Notes: generated from the sequence alone by a model not told the origin. A stretch of DNA of 64,000 bases from Diaporthe sp. PMI_573 (GCA_021399435.1 JAJTUP010000142.1:33980-97979), one strand, 5' to 3'. Counted from the first letter of the stretch, positions 51,751 through 63,148 are shown. Numbers and translations are program-made.

Positions 51751-53433
51751 ATGCCTGAGTTGAATCATACTGTCCAGGGCGCGCAGGACCAGGTCCGCGA
51801 AGCAAAGGGCATACAATTCGCGACGCTCCGGCCTGGGAATGCGGCCGCCTTGCACCTTCTGGAAGCGGTGCACGACAGCGATGCCTCAACCCCATGCCTC
51901 GTCAACGAGGACGAGAGGATTGCCTACCTCTTATCCGTCCCGTCGCTTCCCATCGACTCCGATGATCCGCCTGTCCTATTAGGCAAATGGCGCGTGGGCG
52001 CCGGGCCATCGCCGTCTCTGCCAAAGACACAGGCGAGTTGTTCCAAAGTCGACGTTCTGCTCTGTCCCCCGGGGAACTCACATGGCTCGAAACATGCTCG
52101 CAAATCCATCAAGAGCATCCACGCCATGCTGCTATTTCATCCAAATTCCGGGTCGCTCCTCTTGCGCAATGTTTGTTCTCTGCCCATCATCTACAAGAGC
52201 GGGGATGTCAACGGTGATGATCTTACACTGAGAGGAGGCGGTAGACCGGACTCGACTTGCGTGCTTCTGAAGCAAACCAATCATCTTCATTTTGGTGAAT
52301 ACGACTTCATCCTCGAATTCACCCTACAACCCCATGATTACAACACTTTCACCGCGGTGCGAAACCGTCTGTGCCAAATCAACCCAGCGACACGCCTAGC
52401 CCCGGTCCCAAATGAGAAGCACTTCACGCTCTGGGACGTGAGGGTGCATGGCGAATTGTCGAAGCGGCCACACGAGTCTGTACACTATGGACTCCATCTT
52501 CATTCTGGCCAGCCTGTAGCCGTGAAGAGGATTGTCTACAAGGCAGGTCGGGAAGCAGGGCGTCGCGCAAGGACTGAGCTGCAGGTAGCGTCGACAAGCG
52601 GAACAAGCCATGGTTTGCTCGGCATGATCACGAGTTGGTGCGAGCATGGGGACTCGCCGCCGTGTTGGATCGAAAGAGATGGATTGGCTGCTGGGCCTCA
52701 GAAGGGCGATGAAGACGTGTTCTACAGCATGCCGCTCGCCGAGTCCGACTTCGAGACCCTGATATCCGCGCAGTGGCGTAAGTTGGGAGACGACGCCCGT
52801 CTCGCTTACTTTCATCAGACGTTGTCGGGACTCGGCATGATCCACAGAAGGGGTTTCATACATGGCAGGATTCGACCGAAGGCCCTCATGGTGATTTCAG
52901 ATCCTGGACATTGCCCTCCAACTAGAGCAGTGATAACTTCTGCCATCTGCACCCGCAACTACGGCATCCCGGATCACAGTGGGTACTGGGTCGCTCCTGA
53001 GGTCTGGACCAGCTCGAAGGAGACGTGCTATTCAAGCAAGGCAGACGTATGGGCCCTAGCAGCCTCCTGGCTTCGCGCGTTTCTGGTCCCTCCGGCTGGC
53101 CTCGTCAGGGTAAATGAGGGGTTTCACCGCGGCATTGTCAAGTCTCTAGAGGAGAGGTGCCGCCTACGGAGTATATCTGAGCCTCTGCGTGACCTGCTAG
53201 TATCGATGCTAGCATGGAACCCTAATGATCGGCCAAGCGTCGAAGAAGCCCTGCAGCACGCAGCCTGGGAGCCTGTGCGAAGATGGGAACAGGAGAAGGA
53301 TGACCGTAGAAGGCGGGAAAGAGAGGAGGTGATACGAGGGCCTCCGAACGGAGCCAAAAGGTCAGGTTGCTCTCGCCTGAGAAGGATTGAGTTCAGATTG
53401 GTATACGGTGACCTTATACCAACAGAAGACTGA
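51751..53433 (+). CDS. FHA-like / protein kinase-like protein, probable pseudokinase
   Basis: 560 codons, no intron needed. Residues about 75-195 resemble an FHA-type beta-sandwich (ARKSIKSIHAMLLFHPNSGS, VLLKQTNHLHFGEYDFILEF). Residues about 225-510 resemble a kinase domain: VAVKRI (Lys259), a helical LGMIHRRGFIHGRIRPKAL, YWVAPEVW (APE-like), KADVWALA and NPNDRPSVEEAL. The catalytic HRDLKPxN is HGRIRPKAL (Asp replaced by Arg) and no DFG is found, so phosphotransfer is unlikely. An Arg/Glu-rich tail follows. FHA plus kinase recalls Rad53/Mek1-type architecture, but orthology is not shown. Confidence 0.65.
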   Translation: MPELNHTVQGAQDQVREAKGIQFATLRPGNAAALHLLEAVHDSDASTPCLVNEDERIAYLLSVPSLPIDSDDPPVLLGKWRVGAGPSPSLPKTQASCSKVDVLLCPPGNSHGSKHARKSIKSIHAMLLFHPNSGSLLLRNVCSLPIIYKSGDVNGDDLTLRGGGRPDSTCVLLKQTNHLHFGEYDFILEFTLQPHDYNTFTAVRNRLCQINPATRLAPVPNEKHFTLWDVRVHGELSKRPHESVHYGLHLHSGQPVAVKRIVYKAGREAGRRARTELQVASTSGTSHGLLGMITSWCEHGDSPPCWIERDGLAAGPQKGDEDVFYSMPLAESDFETLISAQWRKLGDDARLAYFHQTLSGLGMIHRRGFIHGRIRPKALMVISDPGHCPPTRAVITSAICTRNYGIPDHSGYWVAPEVWTSSKETCYSSKADVWALAASWLRAFLVPPAGLVRVNEGFHRGIVKSLEERCRLRSISEPLRDLLVSMLAWNPNDRPSVEEALQHAAWEPVRRWEQEKDDRRRREREEVIRGPPNGAKRSGCSRLRRIEFRLVYGDLIPTED

Positions 53434-53674
53434 GTGAACAATATCAATTCAAATCCAGACAATGTCCGGTTCGCGATGGTGGCCACCTTTCCGCATTCCA
53501 GTCCCCAAACATTTCCATACCCAGGTGATGTCTTCAAAATCCCAAACCTACTCCTGGCCCTCTCTTTCAACCTGTCCGAGTTTCCCAGCAGGACAGGAAC
53601 ATGCAGTATGACTTAAACCATACTATTAAATCCAATTTGAATATATACTGCACAATACAGTGCATAGTATAAGC

Positions 53675-53697
53675 TTTTTTTTTTTTTTTTTTTTTTT
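53675..53697 (+). repeat. Poly-T tract, 23 bp
   Basis: Uninterrupted run of 23 T about 90 bp before the copia LTR. Confidence 0.9.
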
Positions 53698-53785
53698 ACT
53701 TTTCACCAAGACAAAAACTTGTGAAATAGTTACATTGCCATTCGACTTACGCTAGAGACTGGGACACGTCTTAGAGCATTGACGC

Positions 53786-53905
53786 TGTTGAAACAAAACA
53801 CCATCACACCCACTACCGCTCCATCTACATATAGACCGTAGGCCCCAGCACCCTCTGAAGGGCCTACTCTCACTTGAATTAACTCAATTCTTCTCTCATT
53901 TGACA
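53786..53905 (+). repeat. Copia 5' LTR (120 bp)
   Basis: TG...CA ends; lacks one C in ACCGCTCC and one A in ATAGACCG compared with the right LTR. Confidence 0.93.
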
Positions 53906-53917
53906 GGTTATGAGCCC
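53906..53917 (+). other. Primer binding site
   Basis: GGTTATGAGCCC is complementary to the anticodon region of initiator tRNA-Met, as in copia elements primed by a tRNA half-molecule. Confidence 0.65.
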
Positions 53918-54140
53918 GGGCGTCCCGCGGGGCGTCTGTGCCTAGCCGCACTGCACCGCTTCTTCCCCAACGAGAATGAATTGCACTAAAACGACTTTAA
54001 AACAACACCCGTTTCACATGAACACCATGAGAAACTCACTAGATTACTTTATTTCAGGGTCCCTGCCTCAGAATCCCCGCACAGACCAACGACTCTGTCC
54101 TCAAAGGGCAGTACCGGAAACGGGGGCCCTCTAAAGCTAC

Positions 54141-57053
54141 ATGCAAGTCAACCCACCTATCTATTTGCTGAATATGGCTTCTAGGAATCAGAACCAGCCC
54201 TGGGTACCAGTCTTTCGCCCCCAGGCCACTTCCGCCTCAAGTCATCTGAGACTGCTGAGACAACCGCGCTTTCCCGCCTTATCTCGGGAGGTTCAGAACT
54301 GGCGTGACGCCGGAATCGACCCCTGGGACGAGAACGATCACAGCGGCGAATATCAGCCTCCAGCAGTCGATCTGGCGTCTGAGGAGGAGCTGGAAGCAGG
54401 CCCAGCTTCGATTCCTGAGCAGCCGAGCGAGATAGACCTTTATGACCTGGAAGTCCGCACTCCTCCCTCAGCTCAGCCAAGCTCAGAATCACCACGGCAA
54501 GGCCATGTTTCATCAGGAACAGTTAGAGCTTCAAGCACCTCAACTGGGAGATCAGTCGCAAGGACCCCCCGGCGCTCAGAAGCACCTAAGTCAGCCCGAA
54601 ACCGCTCTTCCTCAGACGGCAGCAGTGACGGGAACGGAAGCTCGTCGACAAGCTACATTTACACATCCTCTTCCTCAACACCGGAACCTCACAGCTCTCA
54701 AGAACGCTACGAAACGCCACAAACAACACCAACTCCCCCTTTAAACAGGCTGGTACCGAGACCAACACCAAGACCAGCAGCAATAATGCCTCCTCGCCAG
54801 CAGCAAATCAACGTTCAGGTCCAATCACACCCCGAAAAGCTTCAAGAACTCCGAATCAACGCACTAAACCTTAGCAACCTTGCCCAACTACACAAGGCTG
54901 AAGACTACCACAAATGGAGGACAGACAACCTTGCAACACTGGATCTGATGGGTGCTGGCGATGTCCTTGAGACCTACAAGACTCGCGAGGATGTCCCAGA
55001 CCACCTACTGAGGAACTGGATCGAGAAACAACGACAGCTGGTTCGAATGATGCGTACAACAATGACTGAAAGCATTGGTCAAATGATGTCTGCTGAGGAC
55101 ACAATCGTCAAAATATTTGACCGAGCAGCACTTGAGTTCCAGACACATGGCCTGACGGCGCTTCAGAAGGCCTATCAAGACTGGGAAGGCATCAACGTTA
55201 GCCAATTCCAGTCGGTCCGCGAATTTGGGCACGAGATTCTCCGAATTCAAGATGAATTCATCAAAGTCGACAAAAAACACGCACTCCCTGACTCGCACAT
55301 CGTCCTGAAATTCGTCAATGGACTTGGAAATGAATTTAACCCCTGGAAGACCGGCTTCTGGGGGAGACAAGACACAAAGGAAGCCACTATTCCGAACTTC
55401 CAAGACACACTACGGCAAGCCGAAAACGAGGAAGGACGACTACGCTCAGAAGCAACACCTGCGCTAATTGCGAGACCGCCAACAACAAGTGCCAACAAGC
55501 AATGGGTTGAAATGGATTTTTGCTCCTACTGTAGAGAGAAGGGATTTCGGTCAATCGGACACAATCAGGAGACGTGCTTCCACCTACACCCTGAACTTCG
55601 AAAAAACAAGCGCCCTGGACGACCAAATAAGCGGAGGAGGACCGACAAGTCAGGGGAGAGCTCCAAGGACTCAAGGCCTGACGAAGCAGACCAAGTGGTC
55701 GAGACTGCAAACTTTGCCCAGACGGAGTTCAGTTTTCATGGCCAATCAGTGGCATTTATGGCCTCAATAGGCAAGGAGTGCTCACTACGCACCCAGTGGT
55801 GTGTGGATTCAGGGGCTGGAAATACAATGGGGCACTGCAGAGAGGACTTTGAGGACTTCCGGCCACTGGAAGGCACTGTGACAGGCATAGGAGAGTTTGA
55901 ACTGCCCATCCGAGGATGTGGTACAGTTCGACTTAAGTGCCAAACACGCGCAGGAACAGTGGTGGAAATGTGCCTCCGAGATGTCTATTATGTCCCGGAT
56001 CTCGGCGTGAATCTCCTCTCTGTCACCCACCTACTGCGCACTGGAGCCGAGCTTACAGTATCACTGGACGGGTGGTATATCAAGAAGCAAAACCACACTT
56101 TTATTGCTAAACGTTTTGGGAACCTCTTTGTTTTACAGACTGTTTCAACTCCCCTTCCTGCACTAATTGCTTACTCTGTTGACCCAAAATGGAAACAATG
56201 GCATGAGCGTATGGCGCACCTAGGCCAGAAGAGCCTAGAGAGGATGCCTGAAATGGTGGACGGAATGGACGAGGCACAGAACTTCTGCTTGTGTGAAGCC
56301 TGCCTTCAGGGCCGAATGCGGGAGCTCCCACACAAGGGAACGCTTCCGAAGGGTGAATACGTTGGCGACGTTATCCACGCAGACATGTGCGGGCCCTTTC
56401 ACATTACTGGATTTAGGGGAGAACGCTATTGGATCACACTCTTAGATGGCTTCTCTCGTCTCAGCGGGTCTGTCGCAGTAAAGACGAAAAAGGATGCTTG
56501 GTTATTTGTACGGAAGTTTGCTCTTATGTTGGAAAATCAGGATCCCCTCCGCAGAAGATGCCGCCGTATTCACACAGATCGAGGGGGCGAGTTTCAAGAC
56601 TCAGACTTTGCCCAGTGGGCAGCAGGACATGGCACCCAACTCACCAACTCAACCACTGAACAACACCAATCAAATGGAATGGACGAAAGCCTGAATATTG
56701 TTATCCGTGACAAGCTTTTACCAGCTCTGATAGGTGGAGAAATCCCGAAGAAGTACTGGCCAGTAGTTCTGGAAGCAATCAACTATCTGAGAAACAGAAG
56801 CCCACACACTGCACTTGATAAGACACCATTTGAAGTTGTCTACGGGCAACGGCCTAATGTCTCTAATATTCGTGTGCTCGGAACAGAAGCATGGTACCTA
56901 CTTCCCTCCACTAAGAGAAAGAAGCTAGACGAGCGTGCACTAAAGTGTAAGCTACTTGGCTTTGAGGGATTACACACATACCTGCTTCTAGACCCTAGTG
57001 GGAAAGTTATTCGGTCAAACAAATGTTCACTTCCCACCAGAAAAACTCACTAA
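54141..57053 (+). pseudogene. Copia gag-protease-integrase reading frame
   Basis: 970 codons. A Ser/Pro-rich N-terminus, a gag (UBN2-like) region near residues 240-390, a CCHC knuckle (FCSYCREKG...SIGHNQETC) near 455, protease with CVDSGAGNTM near 553, an H-H-C-C region (WHERMAHLG...CLCEACLQG), and the integrase core with HADMCGPF, IHTDRGGEF and NGMDES (D, D, E). The frame ends at TAA 57053 because of a +1 shift near 57015-57020, where the continuing sequence (NVHFPPEKL) is one frame away. A second ATG at residue 12 (MASRNQ) is an alternative start. Confidence 0.88.
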
Positions 57054-58970
57054 ATGGGCACCCAAGGGGGACACACGATCAATTGGGACACAAACGTCTC
57101 TGAAGACGCCTTGTGCCTGTCCTCTCTGTGCCGAGAAACCAGAGCCGGACCACAGGCACTTCAGACAACCTCAGACAACTACCGTTTCATCTCAGCATCC
57201 GCAACCCAAGCGTGCCAAGATCTCTGACGGAACATTCCCCGAAGCTCCTCCGAATGAGAGTCATGTTGACCATAACGCCACAGCCACGGGAAATCCCTGG
57301 TCACCCAGAACTGCGGTACCCATTGCGTAACAGGCAGCCAAGCCACCTGTACCCAGGGGAGCAATACCTTCTCCTTGCTGAAGCGGCGATTGCCTTGGTG
57401 GCTAGACTAAGCACCGAAGAGCGAGAGCCAGGAAGCCTGAGAGAAGCAAGAGTAAGCTTCAACTGGGACAAGTGGCGGGCAGCAATGAAGGACGAAGCTG
57501 ATTCTCTTAACGAGAATGAGACCTGGGTCCTAGTTGACGCCCAGCGTCAGCAAATGTCCTGTCTGGCAAATGGGTCTACACTGAAAAGGGGACCACAGGG
57601 AGAGATAACCCGCTACAAGGCTAGATGGGTCGTTCGTGGTTTCGAGCAAATAGAGGGAGTGGACTACTAGAGACGTTTGCATCAGTGGTTAAGCCAATGA
57701 GCTACAAGGCCCTGTTTGCAATTGCAGCTGCTCATGACCTTGAAATCGAGCAAATGGATGTGAAGACAGCGTTTCTCTATGGCACAGTGGACGAAGAGAT
57801 ATACGTCGAGCAACCACCAGAATTCTCAGACGGAACTTCACGAGTGTGCAAGCTTAAGAAGGCGCTGTACGGACTGAAGCAAGCACCACGGGTCTGGTAT
57901 AAGACCTTTACTGATCACCTCTCAACGATGGGCTTCCTCCCACTAGCCACAGACTCTGGCATCTACTACAAGGATGGCACCTATATTGCTATCTACGTGG
58001 ATGACCTTCTGATCATTGGCCAAGACAAGGAGAGAATCAGGGAGCTCAAGGAAGCACTCAACCAGCGTTTCCACATGTCAGACCTTGGACCATGCAGTTT
58101 TTACCTGGGAATCCGTATTCAGCGTGACCGACCAAATCGAAAGATCACCCTTGACCAGGAGGCCTATATCGACAAGATCCTCCAACAATTCAACTTCGAC
58201 AGCGGCGCAGCCAACGCCACGCCTATGGCGACAACAACCAAGCTTGAAAAGGCCCCACTGGACTACGAATGCGACCCAGGCCTTCGAAGAAACTATCAGA
58301 GCGCTGTAGGGTCGCTGATGTACCTTATGCTTGGTACAAGGCCGGACATTGCCTTCGCTGTGTCAACTGTCAGTCGATACGCCTCAAATCCAACGCAAGC
58401 ACACTGGACGGCAGTCAAGCGCCTATTCCGATATCTACGGGGGACAAGGAAGCTGAAGCTCCAATTCCGGGGACCACTTGCACCCCTATCCGGGTACACT
58501 GATGCCAGCTGGGCAGACGATATTGACACTCGGAGGTCAACCTCTGGGTATGTCTTTAGCGTTGGAAGTGGAGCAATCAGCTGGTCCTCGAAGCGACAGG
58601 CGACTGTCTCACTATCGACGTGCGAGGCAGAGCTTAAGGGTCAATCCTTTGCAACAAGGGAGGCCATCTGGCTACGGCGGCTACTTTCTGACTTGTGCTC
58701 ACATCTCGAAGGGGAGAATGGGCAGCAGCTACCGTCATCTTTTCAGACAACCAAAGCGCTATCTCGCTAGCGAAGAACCCAACACATCACGATAGGTCAA
58801 AGCACATCGAGCTTCAGCACTTCTTTATTCGAGAGCAAGTCGAAGCTGGAATGGTACGGGTGGAATACGTTCCAACGAAGGAAATGGTGGCTGACGGGCT
58901 GACAAAGGCCCTGAGTCGAGATATGTTCACAAGGTTCAGAGCAGCACTGGGATTGATCGGGAACCGCTGA
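57054..58970 (+). pseudogene. Copia reverse transcriptase and RNase H, frame-broken
   Basis: Continues pol in pieces: 57054-57290, then 57290-57670 (RYPLRNRQPSHLYPGEQY, RYKARWVVRGFEQIEGVDY), then 57670-58735 with the RT core (FAIAAAHDLEIEQMDVKTAF, KKALYGLKQAPRVWY, IYVDDLLIIG) and RNase H (SGYTDASWAD, STCEAELKGQ), then 58735-58970 (FSDNQSAISLAKNP, RSKHIELQHF, ADGLTKAL). Four frame changes in all. The RT YVDD motif is intact. Most shifts lie next to short homopolymers. Confidence 0.85.
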
Positions 58971-59025
58971 TGAGGCAACTGAGGAATGAGATGTATAATT
59001 TCAGTGGAGTGATGTTGAGTGGGAG

Positions 59026-59147
59026 TGTTGAAACAAAACACCATCACACCCACTACCGCCTCCATCTACATATAGAACCGTAGGCCCCAGCACCCTCTGA
59101 AGGGCCTACTCTCACTTGAATTAACTCAATTCTTCTCTCATTTGACA
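59026..59147 (+). repeat. Copia 3' LTR (122 bp)
   Basis: Same sequence as the 5' LTR plus one C and one A within short homopolymers. Confidence 0.93.
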
Positions 59148-59339
59148 GGAACAAACGGCTATCTGTTGTGTCATAATTACTAGCCCACCAGCCCTCCAAA
59201 ACCTGCTTGTCTCGGCAGCGCATCGAAAAGCGTAACTGAACTTAGCTTTTCTGTTCCAGATGCTTCCTGCTGACATCCTGGAATGTATCTGAGGTGGTTT
59301 CTTCGGAAATCCCTTGACATTCTTGATAGAGGGCAGTGG

Positions 59340-59475
59340 AAAAGAAGGCCCTTCAATTTCAATTTGACAAGCTCCTATGGGACCATTGAAAGATCCACTC
59401 TTTACCCACCCAAGCCGACTGTCGAGGGTGATTACCATCGACGCATTGGACGAGTGCGGGCGCCCTGAACACCTC
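59340..59475 (+). pseudogene. NACHT Walker-B fragment
   Basis: After a frame change, KDPLFTHPSRLSRVITIDAL continues DECGRPEHLSQ. The VITIDALDEC block is the Walker B of fungal NACHT (STAND) NTPases, and the preceding frame holds a QFDKLLWD segment usual before it. No P-loop is found between the copia LTR and this block, so the N-terminal part may have been lost before or at the copia insertion. Confidence 0.6.
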
Positions 59476-60550
59476 TCACAGGTTTGTAGGCCTGCTATTT
59501 AAGCTCTGCACTATCAATACGGTGCGCCTTCGTGTATGCTTTACAAGCAGGTCTGATGCTAAGATCACCGACGCGTTTACTCCTTTCCTCAATCAAAGAT
59601 CGTTCGCCGCCTAGAGCTACACCGAGAATTCCCCGAGGATTACGTGATGCTTGTGTGAAATTGAAGCACTGTGTGCACGGGCGTAGACGTGGCAGAGCCT
59701 ATTATTTTCGCCCTGGATGTGTTTCCGTTGTTGGCGAGTGTAAGTTCAAAGAAATAATGCACCAAGAATGGCTAAGAGGCGACGTTGTTATGATATATGA
59801 AATGAAATATGAGGTGACTCAAGCGAATGTAGCCTCTACCAGCCGTCGATCGCTGGAATCAGAAGGGAAGAAGTTTTACGAATATAGCAGGATATTGACC
59901 ATTGAATGATTGCTTCGATTGATATTTACACAACATTGTTTCCCACACGTTATGACTAAAGACTGCAATAAAAATATAGACAGCTGCTTTTGTTATTTGA
60001 CTATAGGACCAAGTGAAACTGTAAGGAACCTGGTGTCAGGAATGTTTATTACATAAGCTAAAATGTGGCTACTTAGGTGGCGACCTGAAAAAAACTTAGA
60101 CCTTAGGTTTAATTATATCCTTTGCTCCTGATTTTTGACACCTGGATTGGAGACCGTAAAGCGCACAACAACATAAAGCCGCGCTTTGCTGAGCATAAAC
60201 TTTCTGTTGGCCTAAAAAAAAAGACTAACAATGCCTAAATCCAGCTTTCTTAAATACAGACCACATCACTTAGTATATAAGCCGTCAAGCTAAACTATGT
60301 TTCTCTAGACTTCCGCATACAATACTAATTTGAAGGCTACAGTATTTGCATAGTAGCAGCTCTGACTCGAAGTGGAACTGGACGCACATAGGTAGCAGAA
60401 AATGCACAATCTCACACACAACCTGTTTAATGGTAATCGTCCCCTGAACCCATCACTTTGAGAACTGCTAACATGGAATGGATGTACACACGTGGATTTA
60501 TAAGTGGATTTATAAGTGGATTTTTGACGCTATTCACAACCTCGTCGACG
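59476..60550. other. No supported gene
   Basis: A weak ORF (59532-59909, +) without ATG or domain, then AT-rich sequence. At 60492-60520 the 12-mer GTGGATTTATAA occurs twice in tandem, followed by a partial third copy. Confidence 0.35.
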
Positions 60551-60551
60551 C

Positions 60552-61275
60552 CTATTCAGCCTCACTTTCAGAGGTTGACACTAACTCTTCAGCCTGCTGC
60601 TGCTGTGATGAATCGTCAACCTCGCTGGCGCTATCCTCGCCATCCAATAGCCATTTTGACTCAGCAAGCGCCAGCTCGTCGTCGCCTAGAGTCCCACAAC
60701 CGCCATCCAGCTTACTTTCAAGGTGCAACTTAAGCAATGGATCCAGGTCCTTGATAATGCCAGCACGGTACCAAGAGCGTAAAACCTGACAAATGGCGAT
60801 AATCTCAGCATCTAGGTTTGTACGCAACCCCGAGACCATCTTGCCAGCAGCTGAAAATAACCTCTCACACTCGGCTGACATCGGCTGGATTGTCAGGAAG
60901 TCCAAGGCCATCCTGGATAATCGAGGATATCTGCTTTGCTTAGTGATCCAGTAACCAATTGGATCACGAACGTTGCCGTCGCTGACGTCACGATCCGTCT
61001 GCCACGCTTGGTACTCGTCACCAACAATAGCTGCTGCGGAGGCTGGTGTTGAGCTTGGCAGACGGCTGTTCTTCTCGGAGGGGTTGAAAAACCGAGCTCT
61101 TTCGGCTGGAGGCTCGTCGTCGCCTCTGCTGCTGCTGGTTCTAACCTCGAGATGAGCGTAATCGGACAGCCAGACGTCGGCAACCATCTCTTTTGCCTTT
61201 TCAACCCAACTAGGCTTATGAGCCCACGTTTCATCAAACCAGTCCCAACAATAGGCTGGATGGAGCGCCATAGCC
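60552..61275 (-). pseudogene. hAT transposase C-terminal relic
   Basis: 240 codons from MALHPAYCWDWFDETWAHKP through WVEKAKEMV to the dimerisation domain (YPRLSRMALDFLTIQPMSAE, CERLFSAAGKMVSG) and an acidic Gln/Ser-rich tail ending SESEAE. Clearly related to the 1-1080 copy (same ALHPAY...WFE block). Homology stops just right of 61275, so the catalytic and BED regions are missing. No stop inside the remaining part. Confidence 0.8.
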
Positions 61276-62126
61276 GTACCCCACCCACTTCTCGGGGGTC
61301 TTGAGAACCCCGCCAGGGAGGCTGCTGAATGCTTGGGCCATGATTCGAGTGATCAAAGGGGAGGGTTGAGAAAGTAACTTTTGTTTTAATCACACGAAAG
61401 AGTAGAGTCAAAGGCCTTTGATATGTCGATGGGACTTTTTAATGTTGTAGGATAGGAAGGACCGGCTGGGCCGGCTGAAACGGGATAAATGCTTATCCTT
61501 CGGCCAGACTGATGACCCAGTATTGTAAGTGTAGACAGCGAAACATGTTCAATAATCAATGCCATGATGCATATGTCAGTGGACCACCTCACTACATGAA
61601 GTCCGCAAATGTAGACAATTTCATAACATTTAGTTGTGAGTTCTGGGCCAAGTTCCACCGACAATCGTATTCTAAACCTACTGTTATCATCATTTAAACA
61701 CTGGGTATTCAAGCGTTTACCACCGTATGAAGGGACCGCCCACATACTGCTTAAGAAGCATACATATACGGATTAAAACCGAAACCACCACTTTAGTTGC
61801 GAATAAGATGTCCGAGGATGAAGGACGAAAAGACATTCCGAAACCTAAATGGAAAAGTGGACCAAGCAACAAGGCAGACGTAGTTCAGTAATCAGCCCGC
61901 TGGGTCCCGTTGGGTCAAAGTTCTACCGAAACAAATGTAACAGTCACTTGAACTCATCATTACTCGGATAGTCAACTGTCCGCGTACTTACCTTACTTGT
62001 CCTACAGAACAAGTATAAGGACATATGATGCAAAGTGTCAAAATCATCTAGACATTGTCACTCACTCAGCGAATTCACGACCATTTGTAATACACTTCTC
62101 AAACAACCAGAATATCTCTCTTCAAG
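61276..62126. other. No supported gene
   Basis: Debris right of the hAT relic, then about 150 bp of likely promoter or leader before the ATG at 62127. Confidence 0.35.
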
Positions 62127-63060
62127 ATGGCCGAGACCATTAATGTCGACTACCTAGTCATTGCGCAGGTGCCATGGGAATGGCATTCGTTGACACGATT
62201 CTCACAGACACCCAAAAGACCGTGGCCATTGTCGATCGCTATGCTCGCCCAAGCGGCCATTGGACTGTTGCGTATCCTTATGTGCGCCTTCACTAACCTT
62301 CCTCCCTCTATGGAGTCAACTCTAGACATCTCGGTCACGATAGCATCGACAAACTGGGATGGAACAAGGGACTCCTCGAGCTCGCATCTCGAGATGAAAT
62401 TTGTGCTTATTATGACACCGTCATGCACCAAACTTTTCTCCCGTCCGGACGGGTTGCCTACTATCCCAAGCATGAATACACTGGTGGACGTGAATTCCAT
62501 TCCATTTTAACCGGCAAGACTTATCAAGTGGGAAAGGAGAAGCGTATTGTAGATGCAACCTAAATGAAAGTCAAAGTCCCTTCGATGGGCCCACCTACAT
62601 ACGAAGTTGTAGAAGATGTGGAGTTTGTTACTCCCAACGACATGGCGAGCGCGGCACGACCATATTCCAACTACACCGTGATAGGGGCCGGCAAGACAGG
62701 TATCGATGCTTGTCTCTGGTTGCTGGCTAACGGCATCGACCCGGACAGCATTACTTGGATTATGCCTCGGGACTCGTTCCTCTTTGATCGCACTGGCCTT
62801 CAACCGGGAGACCAGTTTGCCGAAAACTTTCGCGCCGGTCAGAAGGCCTTTATCGATTCTGTCATGGCTGCTTCATCGGTCGACGACCTACTGAGGCGTC
62901 TCGTGGCCTGCCAGCAACTACTTCAGCTAGACGACAGCGTCTGGCCTACCATGTTTCGCTGCGCCACAGTCTCGCTACCCGAGTTCGAACAGCTGAAGAA
63001 AATCAAGAACATCATCCGTCAGGGCCATGTTATTCGGATCAGCCGGAATGAAGTGCTGCT
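62127..63060 (+). pseudogene. FAD/NAD(P)-binding oxidoreductase, decayed
   Basis: MAETINVDYLVI from ATG 62127 leads into the dinucleotide-binding GAGAMGMAF motif only if one G is restored near 62164 (ATTGCGCAGG, expected ATTGGCGCAGG). The other frame then runs through TDTQKTVAIVDRY, a TAA (CAA to TAA) after YVRLH, SLYGVNSRHLGHDSIDKLGW, LPSGRVAYYPKHEYTGG, and a second TAA before MKVKVPS. It continues with a second nucleotide-binding motif (YTVIGAGKTGIDA) to about 63060. At least one frameshift, two stops and no 3' end. Flavin-dependent oxidoreductase by motif; substrate unknown. Confidence 0.65.
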
Positions 63061-63148
63061 TCGATGCAGGTGGATCAGAGGGAGTGTAGAACAAGCCACG
63101 CAATGTGACTTTGTCCCCGGTCTGAAACGAGACTGATTCTACATTCAT
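63050..63148 (-). pseudogene. N-terminal fragment of an alpha/beta hydrolase-like gene
   Basis: From ATG 63148, MNVESVSFQTGDKVTLRGLF then YTPSD resembles the first strands of dienelactone-hydrolase/acetyl-esterase-like proteins (SFxTxDGxxLRGWLY). It breaks off at the truncated end of the FAD oxidoreductase, so two gene ends were fused by a deletion or rearrangement. Confidence 0.4.

Larger units (their letters stand above)
53786..59147 (+). mobile_element. Ty1/copia LTR retrotransposon, 5.36 kb, broken pol
   Basis: Left LTR 53786-53905, right LTR 59026-59147 (TGTTGAAACAAAAC...CATTTGACA), identical except for two 1-base indels. The primer site GGTTATGAGCCC lies directly after the left LTR. 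Domain order gag, protease, integrase, RT, RNase H is that of copia. Flanks GACGC and GGAAC do not form a target duplication. Confidence 0.93.

Noticed and set aside
52396..52863. Minus-strand ORF (155 aa)
   Set aside because: Antisense of the pseudokinase gene.
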